This document shows, in pieces, positions 21,440-33,369 of a stretch of DNA of 64,000 nucleotides. The number at the start of each line of letters is the position of its first letter. Within the stretch, counting starts at the first letter, position 1. A program made the translations under genes and the position numbers. A model generated the notes under the pieces. That model worked only from the letters and a program-made list of their open reading frames with translations. It ran no database searches and had not been told where the DNA came from. The stretch comes from Dichetophora obliterata (taxonomy: Eukaryota > Arthropoda > Insecta > Diptera > Sciomyzidae): NCBI GenBank assembly GCA_963920525.1, contig OY986439.1, forward strand, positions 37,241,819 through 37,305,818, in the 5' to 3' direction.

Positions 21440-23600
21440 TTAGGCTGTGTGTCAATCGGAAACTTTTCAGTCGGATGATCAAATTTTGACAGTTGGTAGA
21501 GCAATTTTTGGCATTTGTGAGGTGAATATAATCGTCAAAATTTGTGCTAGCCCCAGGGACTACTACAAATTTTGACAATCGAAAGCGAGTTTTTGACACA
21601 CTCAAAAATAAGGAAAAAAAACCGCACATTAATTTCCGCGACGTATCTAATTCGAGTGCTTGTACTTACAACTTATTTCGTAAACTTGTAATATTGTAAA
21701 CTTAGAAAACTTAAAAAAAAAAACAAAATAATTAAAATAAAAAAACTAAAGTGCTTGAGCTTGTATTTGCGTGTGTGTGGGCCAACGAACTCCCGGTACT
21801 CAGCAAGTCCAGCAAAGTAAAATTGGCTTTCTATGCTGGCGAACGTCCTCCAAGTGCCACCAGCAAATTTTCCGCTTTCAATTTATTTAATTCACGCCGG
21901 AGTATAATGGCAGAAATTTGTCTCTGCGCTTGAGACATGCTGAAATGGTGCTTTTGAAATATTGGAGAGTTGACCAGTCAATTAAATTGTTCTGGGGCCC
22001 TACTCTGTATTTTGACTCGAATCTCATATCATTCAGAAACGAAAAATTGGTACTCTGTAATTCGAAAATAGGAATGCAATTTCCGAATTTCAAATTCACA
22101 TCAACAATCGGATTTTTCGTACTTGCTATCTCGAATTTAACTGTCAATTCTAATCGATATTAGGAATTTTTGTTCCATAAAATTCAATACTTTGCAAGTT
22201 TAGGTATCAAAAACAAAAAGTATGTAAAGATTTCGCATTTTTATAAATGCAACTGGGAAAGGTTCCATACATGTGAGTCATGCGACGCACCTCTGTATCT
22301 TCCATTGACAGCACGTATATATAATTTGCTATCACATATCCTAAGATTAAGAACATATAGTTTTACAGATCAAAAAACATTACAACTTAAAACATACCAC
22401 CATAGCATTAATGCTGTGCTTTAATTTTCTATTAAAAAATAAATATTCGCTTTTACTGGGTCTAATCATTTGGATATTCGTCCCATCTATTACACCAATA
22501 ACTCCTGGGATTCTCGACTTCCCGACTTGAGCGAGCCAAGCGTGACGATCTTCACCAATTTTGTGTTGGTATCCGCCTTGACCAAGAAATTTGAGGGTAG
22601 CTCCTAATTTAATAATTGCTGGAACTTCCGTTGACCGTTTGCCTGCTTGAAGACGATCGATTATGCTTTGTAAAGTATACATAAATGCTCTTTTGGACAG
22701 TCTAAAATTTTGAACGAAGCTGAAAATCAACTATTAACTCCAAATAAAATCACTATTTTGCGAACTCACTAACCTTTTATCACTTAGTTCCATTATGTTG
22801 GAATTATCTCTAATGATTTTCCGCTCAATCCTTTCCTGACCACAATTATCTTCATCAATCTATAACGCTACGGAGTCAATTTCCTTTTGTTTAGTAATAA
22901 ATTTAAATTTTGTTTATTTTGTTATTAATTTATATTTCGACGTTTAAACCAAAACATAGCAAAAAAATTTCCGAAAATCGAAACTGTGACTTGGCAGCAC
23001 TTTCATCCGATTCGAAAGTATTACAAAGTACCAATTGAAATTCGTAATCGGAATCGAAATACAGAGTAGAGCTCCTGCACTTGCTGGTGCTGCTCGTGGC
23101 GACTCTCTGAGAACGTTGGCAAGCAAAAGAATCAGGAAATTTGCGCTGCACTTGCTTGTGCTGCTGGTGGTGGCACTTGGAGGAAGTTCGTCAGCAAAGA
23201 AAGCCAATTTAACTTTGATGCACTTGCTGATGCACCAGGAGATCGTTGGCTTACACACACACACACACAAGCTCAAGCACTTTCGTTTTTTATTTTTATT
23301 ATTTTGTTATTTTTTAAGTTTTTTAAGTTTATAATAAATATTGCAAGTTTACGAAATAAGTTGCAAGTACAAGCACTCGAATTAAATGTGTATCAAATTG
23401 AATAGAATGCAAATTAAATAAAATATTTGCGCTAAAACACGACCGAAATATGAAACGTCAACATTTGTAATTGTCAAAATTTCACCGTCCATTTGACACA
23501 GCAAAAAAGACAAATTTATTTCAGCACACACAAATTTTATTCAACTTGATATTTTCTATCCTACCACGGCTGAAAAGTTTTCTTTTGACACACAGCCTTA
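21440..23600. mobile_element. PIF/Harbinger transposon relic with long inverted arms (21443-23597), TTA duplication
   Basis: The ends GGCTGTGTGTCAA and TTGACACACAGCC are flanked by TTA (21440-21442 and 23598-23600). The uninterrupted target is visible in the other repeat copy at about 20630-20645 (CTCATTCTTAGGTAACG). The outer ~600 bp on each side are inverted copies of each other, including blocks with CTTGAGCTTGT, CAGCAAGT and CCTCCAAGTGCCACCA. The middle holds a broken transposase gene on the minus strand. The unusually long arms suggest a foldback derivative that once carried its own transposase. Confidence 0.92.
22241..22860 (-). pseudogene. PIF/Harbinger transposase relic (HARBI1-like), two predicted introns, C-terminus lost
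   Basis: Three minus-strand exons read as a Harbinger DDE transposase. Exon 22860-22774 gives DNCGQERIERKIIRDNS and MELSDK. A 54 bp intron (22773-22720, GTTAGT...TTTCAG) follows. Exon 22719-22398 gives FRLSKRAFMY, then KLGATLKFLGQGGYQ and the first catalytic block PGVIGVIDGTNI, then YLFFNRKLKHSINAM. A 57 bp intron (22397-22341, GTATGT...TCTTAG) follows. Exon 22340-22241 gives CDSKLYIRAVNGRYRGASHD, which includes the second catalytic Asp (HDS), then VWNLSQL and a stop. The second splice leaves the frame off by one base. The third catalytic residue and the rest of the C-terminus are gone, because the long inverted arm begins there. The protein cannot be active. Confidence 0.88.
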
Positions 23601-23929
23601 GGTAACGATATTTTATAAAAAAGTCGTTGTAATGAATATGTCTTCAATTTTGAAGATATGTGAGAGTTCTGATGTCAAAATAATAAGAAGTTTTTAAAAT
23701 TAAATACACAAAAATCTCCGATTGTAAAAAGTTTTAAAATAACAAAATTTCCGTTAGTTGAAAAATTTCAGAGGGGGCGTGGCAAAAACTAAGTACGTAA
23801 CATTTTAAGTTGGGATGTACTTAATATGTATACCTAGTTTGAGCAAAATCCGTTGAGCCGTTTGGATTGGTATAAAGGCCAAACAAACAAACAAACAGAA
23901 AATGAGTTTTATTACGATAGATGGCGTAA

Positions 23930-24383
23930 AAAAGTTTAAACTGCATTTTAAAGTTTAAACTCCTTTTTGCAATTAGAAAATAACTGGCAACCGATCAGTT
24001 GCTTATGGAACTTTTAGAACCTTGCACGTTAAACTTATCATTGGGCTACTTAAAACTACCACACTTTTGATTTTTAAAGACTTCATGTAAAACAACATAG
24101 AATATAAAAACAGCTCGGTAAAGTGTGGTATCAATTCCACGGGGTTTTTTAACTACACTGAAAACAACGCCATTGTGAATACCCTTAATGTGTTTTGTTT
24201 TGTTTTTGTTGCTTTATTAAGGAATTAATTTATATTTTTTTAGTTTCAAGTACTAAATAGTAAAAACTTGTATTAAAAACGTTTTGAATTATTTACTTCT
24301 TAAAGTTTTAAATCCCGAACTAGTCCCGAGATCCCGGGATTGAAAATCTCAATCGAGAAAAGTTTCCGGGATTAGACTCCCTA
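23930..24383. mobile_element. Truncated hAT element end, inverted copy of part of the 54766-56629 element
   Basis: Reading from 24383 leftwards, the sequence TAGGGAGTCTAATCCCGG and what follows match 54766 onward in inverse orientation, including the CCCGGGATT blocks, TTACTATTTAG-type sequence and the nested AAGGGTATTCA-type element (its end is at 24186, flanked by AAT). The fragment stops at about 23930, where the ~800 bp repeat ends. Both copies carry the same nested element at the same place, so the nested insertion predates their separation. Confidence 0.8.
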
Positions 24384-25197
24384 GTACCTACATAATCAGG
24401 ACGGTACACAGGAAATCATCCTTTTCGAAAATTTTCTTATTTTTGCTATTTTCAATAATTTTGCAAAAATTATATTTAATCGATGAAAAAGTCATAGTTT
24501 TTTTGTCGTATCATCAAAAAACTGACGTAATTAGAATTTAATGAATATTGAGAAATATTCTCTACATTGACAAATGTTTGCATTAACTGCCAGATGAAAT
24601 GTGCGATAAAACAAGTGCTTTTAATATTTCATGATTTGTTTGAATTCTTTTATTTTTATGCTATGACAACAATTTCTTGCCTGTGGCTGAGTGTTTTTAG
24701 GAAAACAAAAAAAAGCCCTCAACAAAAAAGTACCGTAGAAAACCACTTGAACAAAGCAAAGTCTTTTAACCCCAAATTTTATCAGAAGATTGGTACTTTT
24801 CAGGCTTACGTAGTTACCGATATCTTATGCTCAACAAAGGTTTCCTGAAACAAAAAAAATATTCTCTACTAAGAAATATATTATTTCTATCTTTAAGTGG
24901 TGTGTGGTTATTTCATTGAAGCTAATGTAAACATTATCGGCGTAGTTGATGACCTTATTCCACAATCTGTCAAAACCTTTTGTTATTGGATAAATATATC
25001 TTCTATCTTTTATATCAGGTCTTTACTTTGTATTGAAATAGTTTTTGAATTAATTTAATTAATAAAACTTTCAATATATAACCAAAAATTTTATTGGCCA
25101 ATTTTATAAAATTAATCTAGGTACACGGATTTTATCAGCATTGATCGAAGTTTCAGAATTAGATATTATTCCTAATTAATATTATTAAAAAAACTAG
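24384..25197. other. AT-rich stretch without a recognisable gene
   Basis: A 93-codon open frame at 24567-24848 has a stretch, QQKSTVENHLNKAKSF, that vaguely recalls hAT transposase N-termini. It is too weak to call. No element ends were found. Confidence 0.4.
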
Positions 25198-25694
25198 TAA
25201 AGGTGCTCCCAGACTATATGCTTCATACAGATGACATGTTAAAAAAATTACATACCGAATTTCATCTGTGCGTCAAAAATATGTTTCTGTCAGACAGCTT
25301 TTTTCTTTTGTATGCACACTATCTGGCACGCCATTTGAAAATAAAAAATATCTTTTGTAATTTTTGTGGACCGTAAAGGTCTAAAGTGTCCTCCTTTGGC
25401 CATTCAAACTAAAAATTAATTTATTATAAATAAAATTATTGAATAGAAATCTTTAAATTTACATTTTCTTCCATTTTAACAAAAAAAAAATTTTAAATTT
25501 ATCAAACTGACATTTTGTACAGATGGAAAAACATACGAAATTAAAGACGATTCTAATTCAAAAATTTACAGACGCAAATACAAACGACATTTCAAAACCA
25601 CAGTTTCATATGTTCCACACTATTTGTAGTTATAAACCATTTGTAATTTTTGAAGTGTCATATGTATGAAGCATATAGTATGGAGGCACTTTAA
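25198..25694. mobile_element. 491 bp PIF/Harbinger-type element (25201-25691), TAA duplication
   Basis: AGGTGCTCCCAGACTATATG and GCTTCATACA at the left are inverted at the right (GTATGAAGCATATAGT, then GGAGGCACTT). TAA flanks both sides (25198-25200 and 25692-25694). No coding sequence was found. Confidence 0.85.
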
Positions 25695-25857
25695 GGAATT
25701 ATCTTGGACTGGACCGAACCTAAACGGTCGACTGCAGTATTTTTTGTATTTTCGTATTTGAAGTCTTGAATGTTGTATTATCTTGATTATGTCACTTTTA
25801 TTGGTCGCTGTTTTTATCCAAATATTTCATATTTAAAACTCACAGTCCTTTTTATTT

Positions 25858-25982
25858 ATTCGTCGCTGCAAAAGTAAACTAACGAATCTGAAAAATTTCA
25901 TTTTTAATGTTCCATAGAGTTTTCAAGAGAAATGAAAAATTTAATTTTTCAGATTCGCAACTTTACTTTTGTAACGAGGTAT
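25858..25982. mobile_element. ~120 bp hairpin element
   Basis: GCAAAAGTAAACTAACGAAT with CTGAAAAATTTCATTT faces its inverse AATTTTTCAGATTCG with CAACTTTACTTTTGTAACG. The flanks include TATT on both sides. It is a simple foldback without coding sequence. Confidence 0.65.
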
Positions 25983-26059
25983 TAAAGCTTTTGTGTACAA
26001 GATCAAGTACAAACATTATTTTTTTTTTTGGAATTTATAGATATTTTACTATACGATTA

Positions 26060-26700
26060 CGTCATTTTGTATAAAAGGTGAGCGGAATTTTCAATTGCTT
26101 TTTTTGAAAATTTCAATCATCGAGTGGATAGCTAAGATTTAAACTAATTTGAAAAATTTTAGGTCATTTTAGTAATTTTTGTGAAATTTAAGGGGATTTA
26201 ACTGGTTTCATAAAGTCACTTTGTATGGGAGGTAGCCGTGGTTTTCATTCGATTTTTCCAAATTTCTTACTTAAAGTACATACTAATTGTTAAAGCTTGT
26301 ATAATTGTGCAAAATTTTAAATAGTTAGATAATTTTTTGAGGAATTCAAAGGGATTATACCGTTTTGGTAAACTGACTTTGTATGAGAGGTAGACGTGAT
26401 TTTTTTCGACTTTTACAAATTTCATACGTGCAAAATTTTAAGTCACTAGATTCTTTTTTTGTGAGATTCAAAGAGATTTTACCGTTTTGGTAACCTCACT
26501 TTGTATAGGAGGTAGAAGTGATTTTCATTCGATTTTTCTAAATTTCATATTTAAAGTTTATATTAATTGTTAAAGCTTATGTGCAAAATTTCAAGTCATT
26601 AGATTAATTTTTGTGGAATTTAAAGAGATTTTACCGTTTTGGTTAAGTAACTTCGTATGGAAGGTAGGTGTGGTTTTTGTTTTTAATTAATTTTTTTGAA
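26060..26700. repeat. Diverged tandem repeat, four to five ~130 bp units
   Basis: Each unit has the order 'GATTTTACCGTTTTGGTAA', 'TCACTTTGTATGGGAGGTAG', 'CGTGGTTTTCATTCGATTTT', 'AAATTTCATA', 'AATTGTTAAAGCTT'. Related units occur at 32080-32440. This is a non-coding repeat of unknown family. Confidence 0.7.
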
Positions 26701-28325
26701 AAAGCTTAAACTTAAAACTTAGTCAGCCCCTCACATTAGGTTTAAGCTCATACCAAATTTTTTCTTTTTTGTTTCAGACAAGCCAAACTCAAGATTTCCT
26801 GCACACCGTTTTTTCTATTTTTTTACTGCTCGTAAATTTACGCACGTGTGACGCGGAAGTGACGTCACGAAATTTTTTTTTGTTAATTTTAATACTTATG
26901 TATTAAAAAATATTACTCAAATATCTCGAACCGTTTTTTCACAATCCTTACTTAAAAAAACTCCTAATATTTAGACAAAATTAGTTAAAATGTCCCTTAA
27001 GATTGCAGTTTTTTTTTTGTGAGTTTCGACTTTAACCCTTATAGGCAAATATTTACATCTTGTCGTTAAATTTATAAAAGAACGCTCGATACTCGATATA
27101 AACAATATGTAGCTGACGCGGAAAAATTGTTTATGCACGAGTTACTTCTTCAAGAACATAAATAATGAATAAATAATAGCTCAAGTTCAGCAAAACGTAT
27201 TGGATATCTTTACAGATTATTTGTTAACAACTCATTCAATATTGAAAAAAGCTGAGTTCGACAATGAAAATGCGTATCTGAACAATTGTGTGATCTTATA
27301 ATAATTAATATTGTTTATTGACTCTTTAGCTCGTGCTGATAAGAACTGCAAAAATTACAAAAAAAAGTATTACACAAAATATTTTGAGAAATTCTCATAT
27401 AACTCACAAAGCAAATTATAAGGCAACAAAGTTGAATCGAAGCTTATGACTTTGACTTCTGTGAGCACAGCAATATAAATCCAAATTGGCTTCTCGCCCG
27501 AAGAGCTTATTTATTTTTACACCAAATTTAATGGACTTTTGTTTTCAGTATTGAGTTAAAATATAATAAGGAGCAGATATTTTAACTTTCATAATTTAAA
27601 ATATACCTTCGCAATATCACTTTTGATCAATGAACAGATGAGACATACAAAATTCATTGCTTATTTCTTTGTATATATTATCTAGGTTTATAGCTTATAA
27701 TGTTTTGATTGAATTCATTGCAATTTGATTAAAATTCCATTCTCGAGCTAATTTTTATGCGGAAGTATCTAAATTAAACACATATATTTAAATGTTATAT
27801 GACACAAAAGAATATCACGGTTAAAAAGATAAAAATAAACGACCTTATTTTTTCACACATTTGATACTAAAGTTTCTTTCAGATCAATTGTTTTGATAAA
27901 TTATGGCGTTTAAAATAAATATTCAAAGCGTTATCAGAGATTTATTCATGTCTTGTGGAATCGAATAGCTCCAAGCTATTTGATTAACCGTGACAAAACA
28001 ATGACAAAAAAAAGACTAGTTACTTCACGCTTTTGCAGCGTATTACCAATATCATTTTATGGTACAAGTTAAAGAGTTTATCTAAAATAGACACTTATTC
28101 TGAGAAATATTTAATATTTCTACAATTAACTCTATAACTATGCCTATATAGGCATAACACTATCGAAACTATGATAAAATGCAAAATGACAGTAGCAAAG
28201 CTTCTTCATCAAGTTCTCTTTAATGGTCATAATAAGCTCAAAACTTCTTCCTCGAAATGATAATTTTTGATTTGGATATAGAAAAACTTTAGAGGTGACA
28301 CTGTACTTATTTTAGATTCAACATA
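26701..28325. other. AT-rich stretch without a recognisable gene
   Basis: I saw no element ends, repeats or proteins in this 1.6 kb. It may be single-copy sequence. That cannot be judged from one window. Confidence 0.45.
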
Positions 28326-28332
28326 TTACTGT

Positions 28333-29410
28333 GCGACCTAAACCTCTAAAGCTATTCGATATCGCAAATTTGGGTTACATGGGAGGTGCCACACCCCCTT
28401 GTACAACAACCATAAAATCTTATCAGTAAAACTGAATTTGTAAATTAAGGTCGAATGCTGAACTCCAAGGCTGTGCGGCCTGTAACTCTAAAGCTATTCG
28501 ATTTCGCCAATTTGGGTTATATGGGAGGTGTCACGGCCCATTTTACAAAGCCCATAAAATATTATTAAAATAATAACGGCACGTGTAAATTGTGGTCGAA
28601 TACCGAATTCCGAGGATGTGCGGCCTATAACTCCAAAGCTATTCGATTTCGCCAGTTTAGGTTGTATGGGAGGTGTCACGGTCCATTTTAAAACTCCCAT
28701 AAAATATTATTAGTGAAACGGGACGTGTAAATTGTGCTCGAATACGGAATTCCGAGGCTCTGCGACATATAATTCCAAAGCTATTCGATATCACAAATTT
28801 GGGTTTCATGGGAGGTGCCTCGCCCTTTTGCACAACGCCCATAAAATCTTACCAGTAAAACTGAATCTGTAAATTGAGGTCGAATACTGAACTCCAAGGC
28901 TGTGCGGCCTTTAACTCCAAAGCTATTCAATTTTGCCAATTTGGGTTGTATGGGAGGTATCACGGCCCATTTTACAAAGCCCATAAAATACTATTAAAAT
29001 AATACTGGCACGTGTAAATTGTGGTCGAATACCGAATTCCGAGGCTGTGCGGCCTATAACTCCAAAGCTATTAGATTTCGCCAATTTGGGTTGTATGGGA
29101 GGTGTCACGGCCCATTTTACAAAGCCCATAAAATACTATTAAAATAATACTGGCACGTGTAAATTGTGGTCGAATACCGAATTCCGAGGCTGTGCGACCT
29201 ATAACTCTAAAGCAATTTGATATCACAAATTTGGGTTTCATGGGAGGTGCCTCGCCCCCTTTTTACAACGCCCATAAAATGTTATCAGTTAAACGGCATT
29301 TGTAAATTAAGGTCGAATACTGACTTCCGAGGCTGTGCGGCCTATAACTCCAAAGCTATTCGATATCACAAATTTTTTGCTATATGGGAGGTAGCACGCC
29401 CCCTTTTCCA
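28333..29410. repeat. Satellite-like tandem array, about 7.5 units of 142-146 bp
   Basis: Units begin at about 28333, 28478, 28620, 28762, 28905, 29049, 29195 and 29337, each with GCGGCCTATAACTCCAAAGC followed by TATTCGAT. Later blocks are TTTGGGTT.TATGGGAGGTG, 'GCCCATAAAAT.TTA' and 'GTCGAATACCGAATTCCGAGG'. Alternate units differ in the middle ('cggcccattttac' against 'cgcccccttt'), which hints at a two-unit higher-order pattern. The series of 60-70 codon frames on the minus strand simply repeats with the unit and is not a gene family. Confidence 0.88.
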
Positions 29411-29429
29411 ATGCAAAACCCTGCTTGGT

Positions 29430-29735
29430 ATGTGTTTAACTTTTTCAATGGCTAGGCTAAACTAAGAACAAAATCATTTTGAGGTAATATTCCCAACATT
29501 TAGCTCCTAAAAAGATGAAAAAAACATACTTTTGATTTTTCCCTGCGCTGCTTACATTTTGCAAGCTTGTACAAAGAAAAATTGTTATTCTCCTGTTTGG
29601 CACAAAATCTTTTTTTTAATCCCTTGAAGGTTTTCCAACCCTTTAGATCCTTGTTTTTTTAACCCTCTTAATATTATTATCATTAAAGCCATAAAAAGAT
29701 AAAAAACATAAATTTAGAGACTGTTAATAATAACT
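29430..29735. repeat. Dispersed repeat, inverse copy at about 55705-55990
   Basis: TCAATGGCTAGGCTAAACTA, the block AGAACAAAAT, then GCAAGCTTGTACAAAGAAAA and 'CCCTTTAGATC.TTG' occur in the opposite order and strand at 55705-55990. In the 55 kb copy this repeat lies inside the hAT relic, so it is probably part of that family. Confidence 0.7.
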
Positions 29736-29762
29736 ATTTATAGATTTTTAAGCCAAAAAAGC

Positions 29763-31343
29763 ATTAGGGGTATTCACACTGACTTGAGTAGTTGGGTATG
29801 GGTAGATTGAGTACCTGTGGTTATTGCGAGCACCCTAAATTGCAATTGAGTACTTTGTAGCATAGTTTTGGGTAGTGCTGCATGTTTGTTCGATCTCCCC
29901 GGCTTATGTAACTGACGAGAGATGAGTGACAGCTAAAAGAGGGTTGCCACCATATCATTTCTTGTCATTTTATGTGCGAAAAATGTAGGCCATTAATTGG
30001 GCGTAAGAAGGTTATTTTATATACGAGTAATTTTTAACGTGAATTCGCATTTTATCATTTACTAGTTATCCAGGGGAAAACGTTTTCCTTTTACAAAACG
30101 GCTTACTGCCACAATAAATTTCATGCAAATCGGAAAAAAATTTTAATTTTTTGTATATCTGAACTGGCATAAGTATTTTTGGTTCAGTTTCTGAAAGTAA
30201 CTATATGCACTAATTTACCAAATTTTAGTCTAATACGACCAGAACCGTCTAAAATATAGCATTTTTATTAATTTGTAGGCGGTAAAAGGGGATTTGGAAA
30301 AATTTTCCTTAACTATCTCGTAGGCGAAACAAATCGACTGCCAAAATTTTGGCGGAATTGGCCTAGTAGTCAATTTTAATGATTTATGAAAAAGTGTGCG
30401 TTGCTATAGAAAAACCACGCCCATTTTTAGTACTGTTCCCGAATGTAACCATACAAACTAAATTACCAAATTTAAGTCTTATACGACCAAAATCGTCTTA
30501 AATAAAGTATTTTTATTGATTTGTTGTGGGCTGTAAAAATGGGCGTGGACACCCATTTTTAATTCAGTTTCAGACAGTGACCATTCAAACTAAATTACCA
30601 AATTTTGGTCTAATACGATCAAAACCGTCCGAAATATAGTATTTTTATTGATTTGTGGGCGGTAAAAGGGGGATTGGCTTTTTTATTAACCGAGATATTG
30701 GCTTTATTAACCGAGATATTAACAGATATTTTAAATTTGGTTGTCTTAGGTGTTACCATTCCTGAGATCTTTAGAGACACCGCACGAACGATTTTATGTA
30801 TATAGATGGGCGGTAAAAGTAGGCGTGGCGAAATTTATATGTCTAGTGACCACCACTTGGTCTAATAGCAAATATAAAACAAGTTCATTATAAAAACATA
30901 TACAACTCAGGAATTATAATTTCTGAAAAGAAGGCGTAGTTATAGTTCGACACACCTATTTTTTGTTGAATTGTCGATAGTAGTCATATGAACTGCATTA
31001 CAAAATGTTAGTCCAATACAACCGAATTCGTTTGAAATATAGCGTTTTTATTAACTTGTGGGCGGAAATAGGGGGTGTGGCAATATTTTCTGTGTATTAT
31101 TTGAGATTTAGCCTTGACAACAAATATTGTAAATTTGATGCCCTTACGTCAATTATTGCCTATTTTTGCAAAAGTACACATGGAAAAAGTACTCAATTTA
31201 GCATGAAAACAATTTACCCAAATAAGTCAGGGGGTCAGCTAGACTAGATTGATAGATGGGTACTTGGGTAGTCTTTACAAAAACAAAATGTACGGTATTT
31301 GCCAATCTATCCAACTACTCAAGTCAGTGTGAATATCCCTATT
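29763..31343. mobile_element. 1575 bp inverted-repeat element (29766-31340) with ATT duplication
   Basis: AGGGGTATTCACACTGACTT with GAGTAGTTGGGTATGGGTAG is inverted at the right end (CTATCCAACTACTCAAGTCA, then GTGTGAATATCCCT). ATT flanks both sides (29763-29765 and 31341-31343). The interior is filled by about four diverged ~125-250 bp repeats with 'CTAAATTACCAAATTTTGGT', 'CTAATACGATCAAAACCGTC' and 'TTTGTGGGCGGTAAAAG'. These resemble the host repeat at 34370-35490. No transposase was seen. Confidence 0.85.
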
Positions 31344-32700
31344 GTGAAAAAAAAGTCGTACTGCCGCACAGAGGGTTGAAATTGAAAAAAGTGGAGATTA
31401 ATTGAAAAAATTATTTGTTTTTTTGAAAATTTTCACTACTCGATTAAAGAGCATAAAATTGTACATCACTACTGAAAATTCCAATGTTATGTGTTGTTTA
31501 CTTTTTCTGCTGCATAGCTTCAAAGTTGAGAAATTTTTCGATCTGAGAAATTTGCGATCAGTTCAACAAATGGAAATTTGACATAGTTCAAAAATTAATA
31601 TTATTTTTTTGTACATCAAAAGTGATATTTAATTATGAAACCTTCAACTTCAGGCATTTAAGCGTGATTTTAAAAAAATAATTAAAAATAATTGTGTAGA
31701 AATATGAAAAAAAAATTGTTTAAAATATGTCAAAATTTGCGCTATTTTCGAAATATATGTGGAGTTTTAAATAGTAGAAATGAAAATTATGTATTAAACT
31801 TCAATATCTAAACTTCCATATTCAGCAGTAAAAAGTTGCTCGTTTTTACCCGAATCTTTTTTTTTAAATCGTGATAATAGTCACTCTTACAAAAACAAGG
31901 ACTCTTGTCTTTAATTTGTTTTGTCATGTGACAATGATGAAAGTGACGAGGTCGATGCAGAGGAGTATGATGACTTTGGGCATCAGGAGGAATATTAACA
32001 AATTCATAAATTTTTTGCTACTACTATAGAATATTATGATTTTTTTTAAAAAAAAGTAATAAGGAATGATTTTCGACTGGGCCGAAGTTTTGAACTTTTT
32101 ATTATATTGATGACGTCACTTTGTATGGACGATAGGCGTGGTTTTTTCCAACTTCTCTGAATTTCAAATTCAGAATGCATTTTAATTATTAAAATTATTT
32201 ATATTATGCAATGAATTCATTTTTGAGGAATTTATGAAGGATTTTCTATTTGGATGACGTCATTATGTATCAGAAGTATGCGTGGTTTTCATCTAATTTT
32301 GCCGAATTTCATAGTTAGTATTTAAAATTTCATGGCATTTTTTTCATTTTTGTAGATTTTGAAGAGATTTTACGTTTAAAATAAAGTCACTCTGTATGGG
32401 AGGTAGACGTGGTTTTCATCCGATTTGGCTCATTTTTTAACATAATCTTTACATTTTAGATACAAGCTTAAATATCTAATTTCATGACGATAGCTTCAAA
32501 ATTATGTCTTAAATCATATCGAGAGACGGACAGACGGACAGACAGTTATACGTTCGGATGGACAGACAGACAGACGTTCGGACGGACAGATTTTTTTCTT
32601 ATTTGTACCCAATCTAACTAAAACTAAAGTCAAAAACTCCCTCCGACTTCTAGGTGAAATAATCGCCATTTTTTGGGATTTCAACCCACTGTGCGCCTTT
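31344..32700. repeat. AT-rich stretch with diverged repeats and a GACA microsatellite
   Basis: Units related to the 26 kb array ('GTCACT.TGTATGG.AGGTAG.CGTGGTTTTCATC') occur at 32080-32440. At 32523-32592 there is an impure (GACA/GACG)n run, 'GACGGACAGACGGACAGACA' and similar. The remainder, 31344-32080, shows nothing I can name. Confidence 0.6.
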
Positions 32701-33320
32701 TTGAAGGTACCATTAGAATTCTCTCACATCAGAACATGATTTCCTATTGATTTTTAAAATTTTGGTTATTAAAATTTAGAGCAAAAAAAATTATTTCTGC
32801 TTTTTTTTAAGACAAAAATACAAATCAAAACTTGCCCGATAGTTTTTTGGTAGTTTTCATTAAAACCGTAATGTATGAATAGCAATAATAGGGTTTTTTT
32901 CTAATTTTGCTTTTTATTTTTGGCTTACAAGTTATTTTGACCTCAAAAATATATCGGGAAATTTTTGCTTTTAATTTTTTTTGCTGTGATTGAGAAAAAT
33001 GTTTGCCTTAAAAAATAACAATCAAAACTTACCAGTTATTTTATGCAAATTTAACTTTTAATTTTTGCCTTAAAAATAAAAATCAAAACTTACCAGTTAT
33101 TTTGTGCGCAAAAAAATATCGGGCAAGTTTTGCTTATTATTTTCGCCTTAAAAAATAAAAATAAAAAATTACTAATTATTTTGTGCGTAAAATATTTCGA
33201 GCAAATTTTGGTTTTTTTTTTTTTTGCTTAAAAAAAGCAAAATAATTATTATTTATTGCTCAAAATTTAAAAAGTCAAAAGATAATAATTATTTTGAGCT
33301 TTTTATTACAAAAAGCATAC
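32700..33320. repeat. AT-rich repeat of AAAATAAAAATCAAAACTTACCAG-type blocks
   Basis: Blocks such as 'AACTTACCAGTTATTTTGTG' followed by 'CG.AAAAAATATCGGGCAAG' and 'GCCTTAAAAAATAAAA' recur four or five times, in both orientations. The composition recalls the interior of the CAGGGACC foldback family but is not the same sequence. No ends were assigned. Confidence 0.55.
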
Positions 33321-33369
33321 TTAGCGAAGTCTCTGCATAAATTTGATTTTTTTTTTATTAAATAGTTCA

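Larger units (their letters stand above)
20141..23935. repeat. ~800 bp tandem duplication; the second copy is split by a Harbinger element
   Basis: Copy 1 is 20141-20930. Copy 2 is 20942-21442 plus 23598-23935. Both begin TTTTGATTG(A/G)AAAGAGATATTG and share CAGCGGAGATATTTGCATCG and TTCTCATTCTTAGGTAACGA. They end GAGCAAAATCCGTTGAGCCG, a run of CAAA repeats, then a 'TTTTATTAC.ATAGAT' end. That ending is a widespread kind of insect repeat terminus. Identity by eye is above 90%, so the duplication is recent. Open frames on the minus strand are shared by the two copies only because the DNA is duplicated. Confidence 0.85.

Noticed and set aside
24567..24848. 93-codon frame with QQKSTVENHLNKAKSF, a possible hAT N-terminal remnant
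   Set aside because: The similarity is only impressionistic. There is no second motif, no element ends, and the frame starts in AT-rich background.
28494..29129. A ladder of overlapping 60-70 codon minus-strand frames with shared wording (WAVTPPIQPKLAKSNSFG)
   Set aside because: The frames repeat with the ~143 bp satellite unit and overlap head to tail. This is what tandem repeats produce by chance.
32523..32592. GACA/GACG-rich run considered as a CRISPR-like or regulatory array
   Set aside because: It is an impure 4 bp microsatellite at the edge of an insect repeat, without spacer structure.
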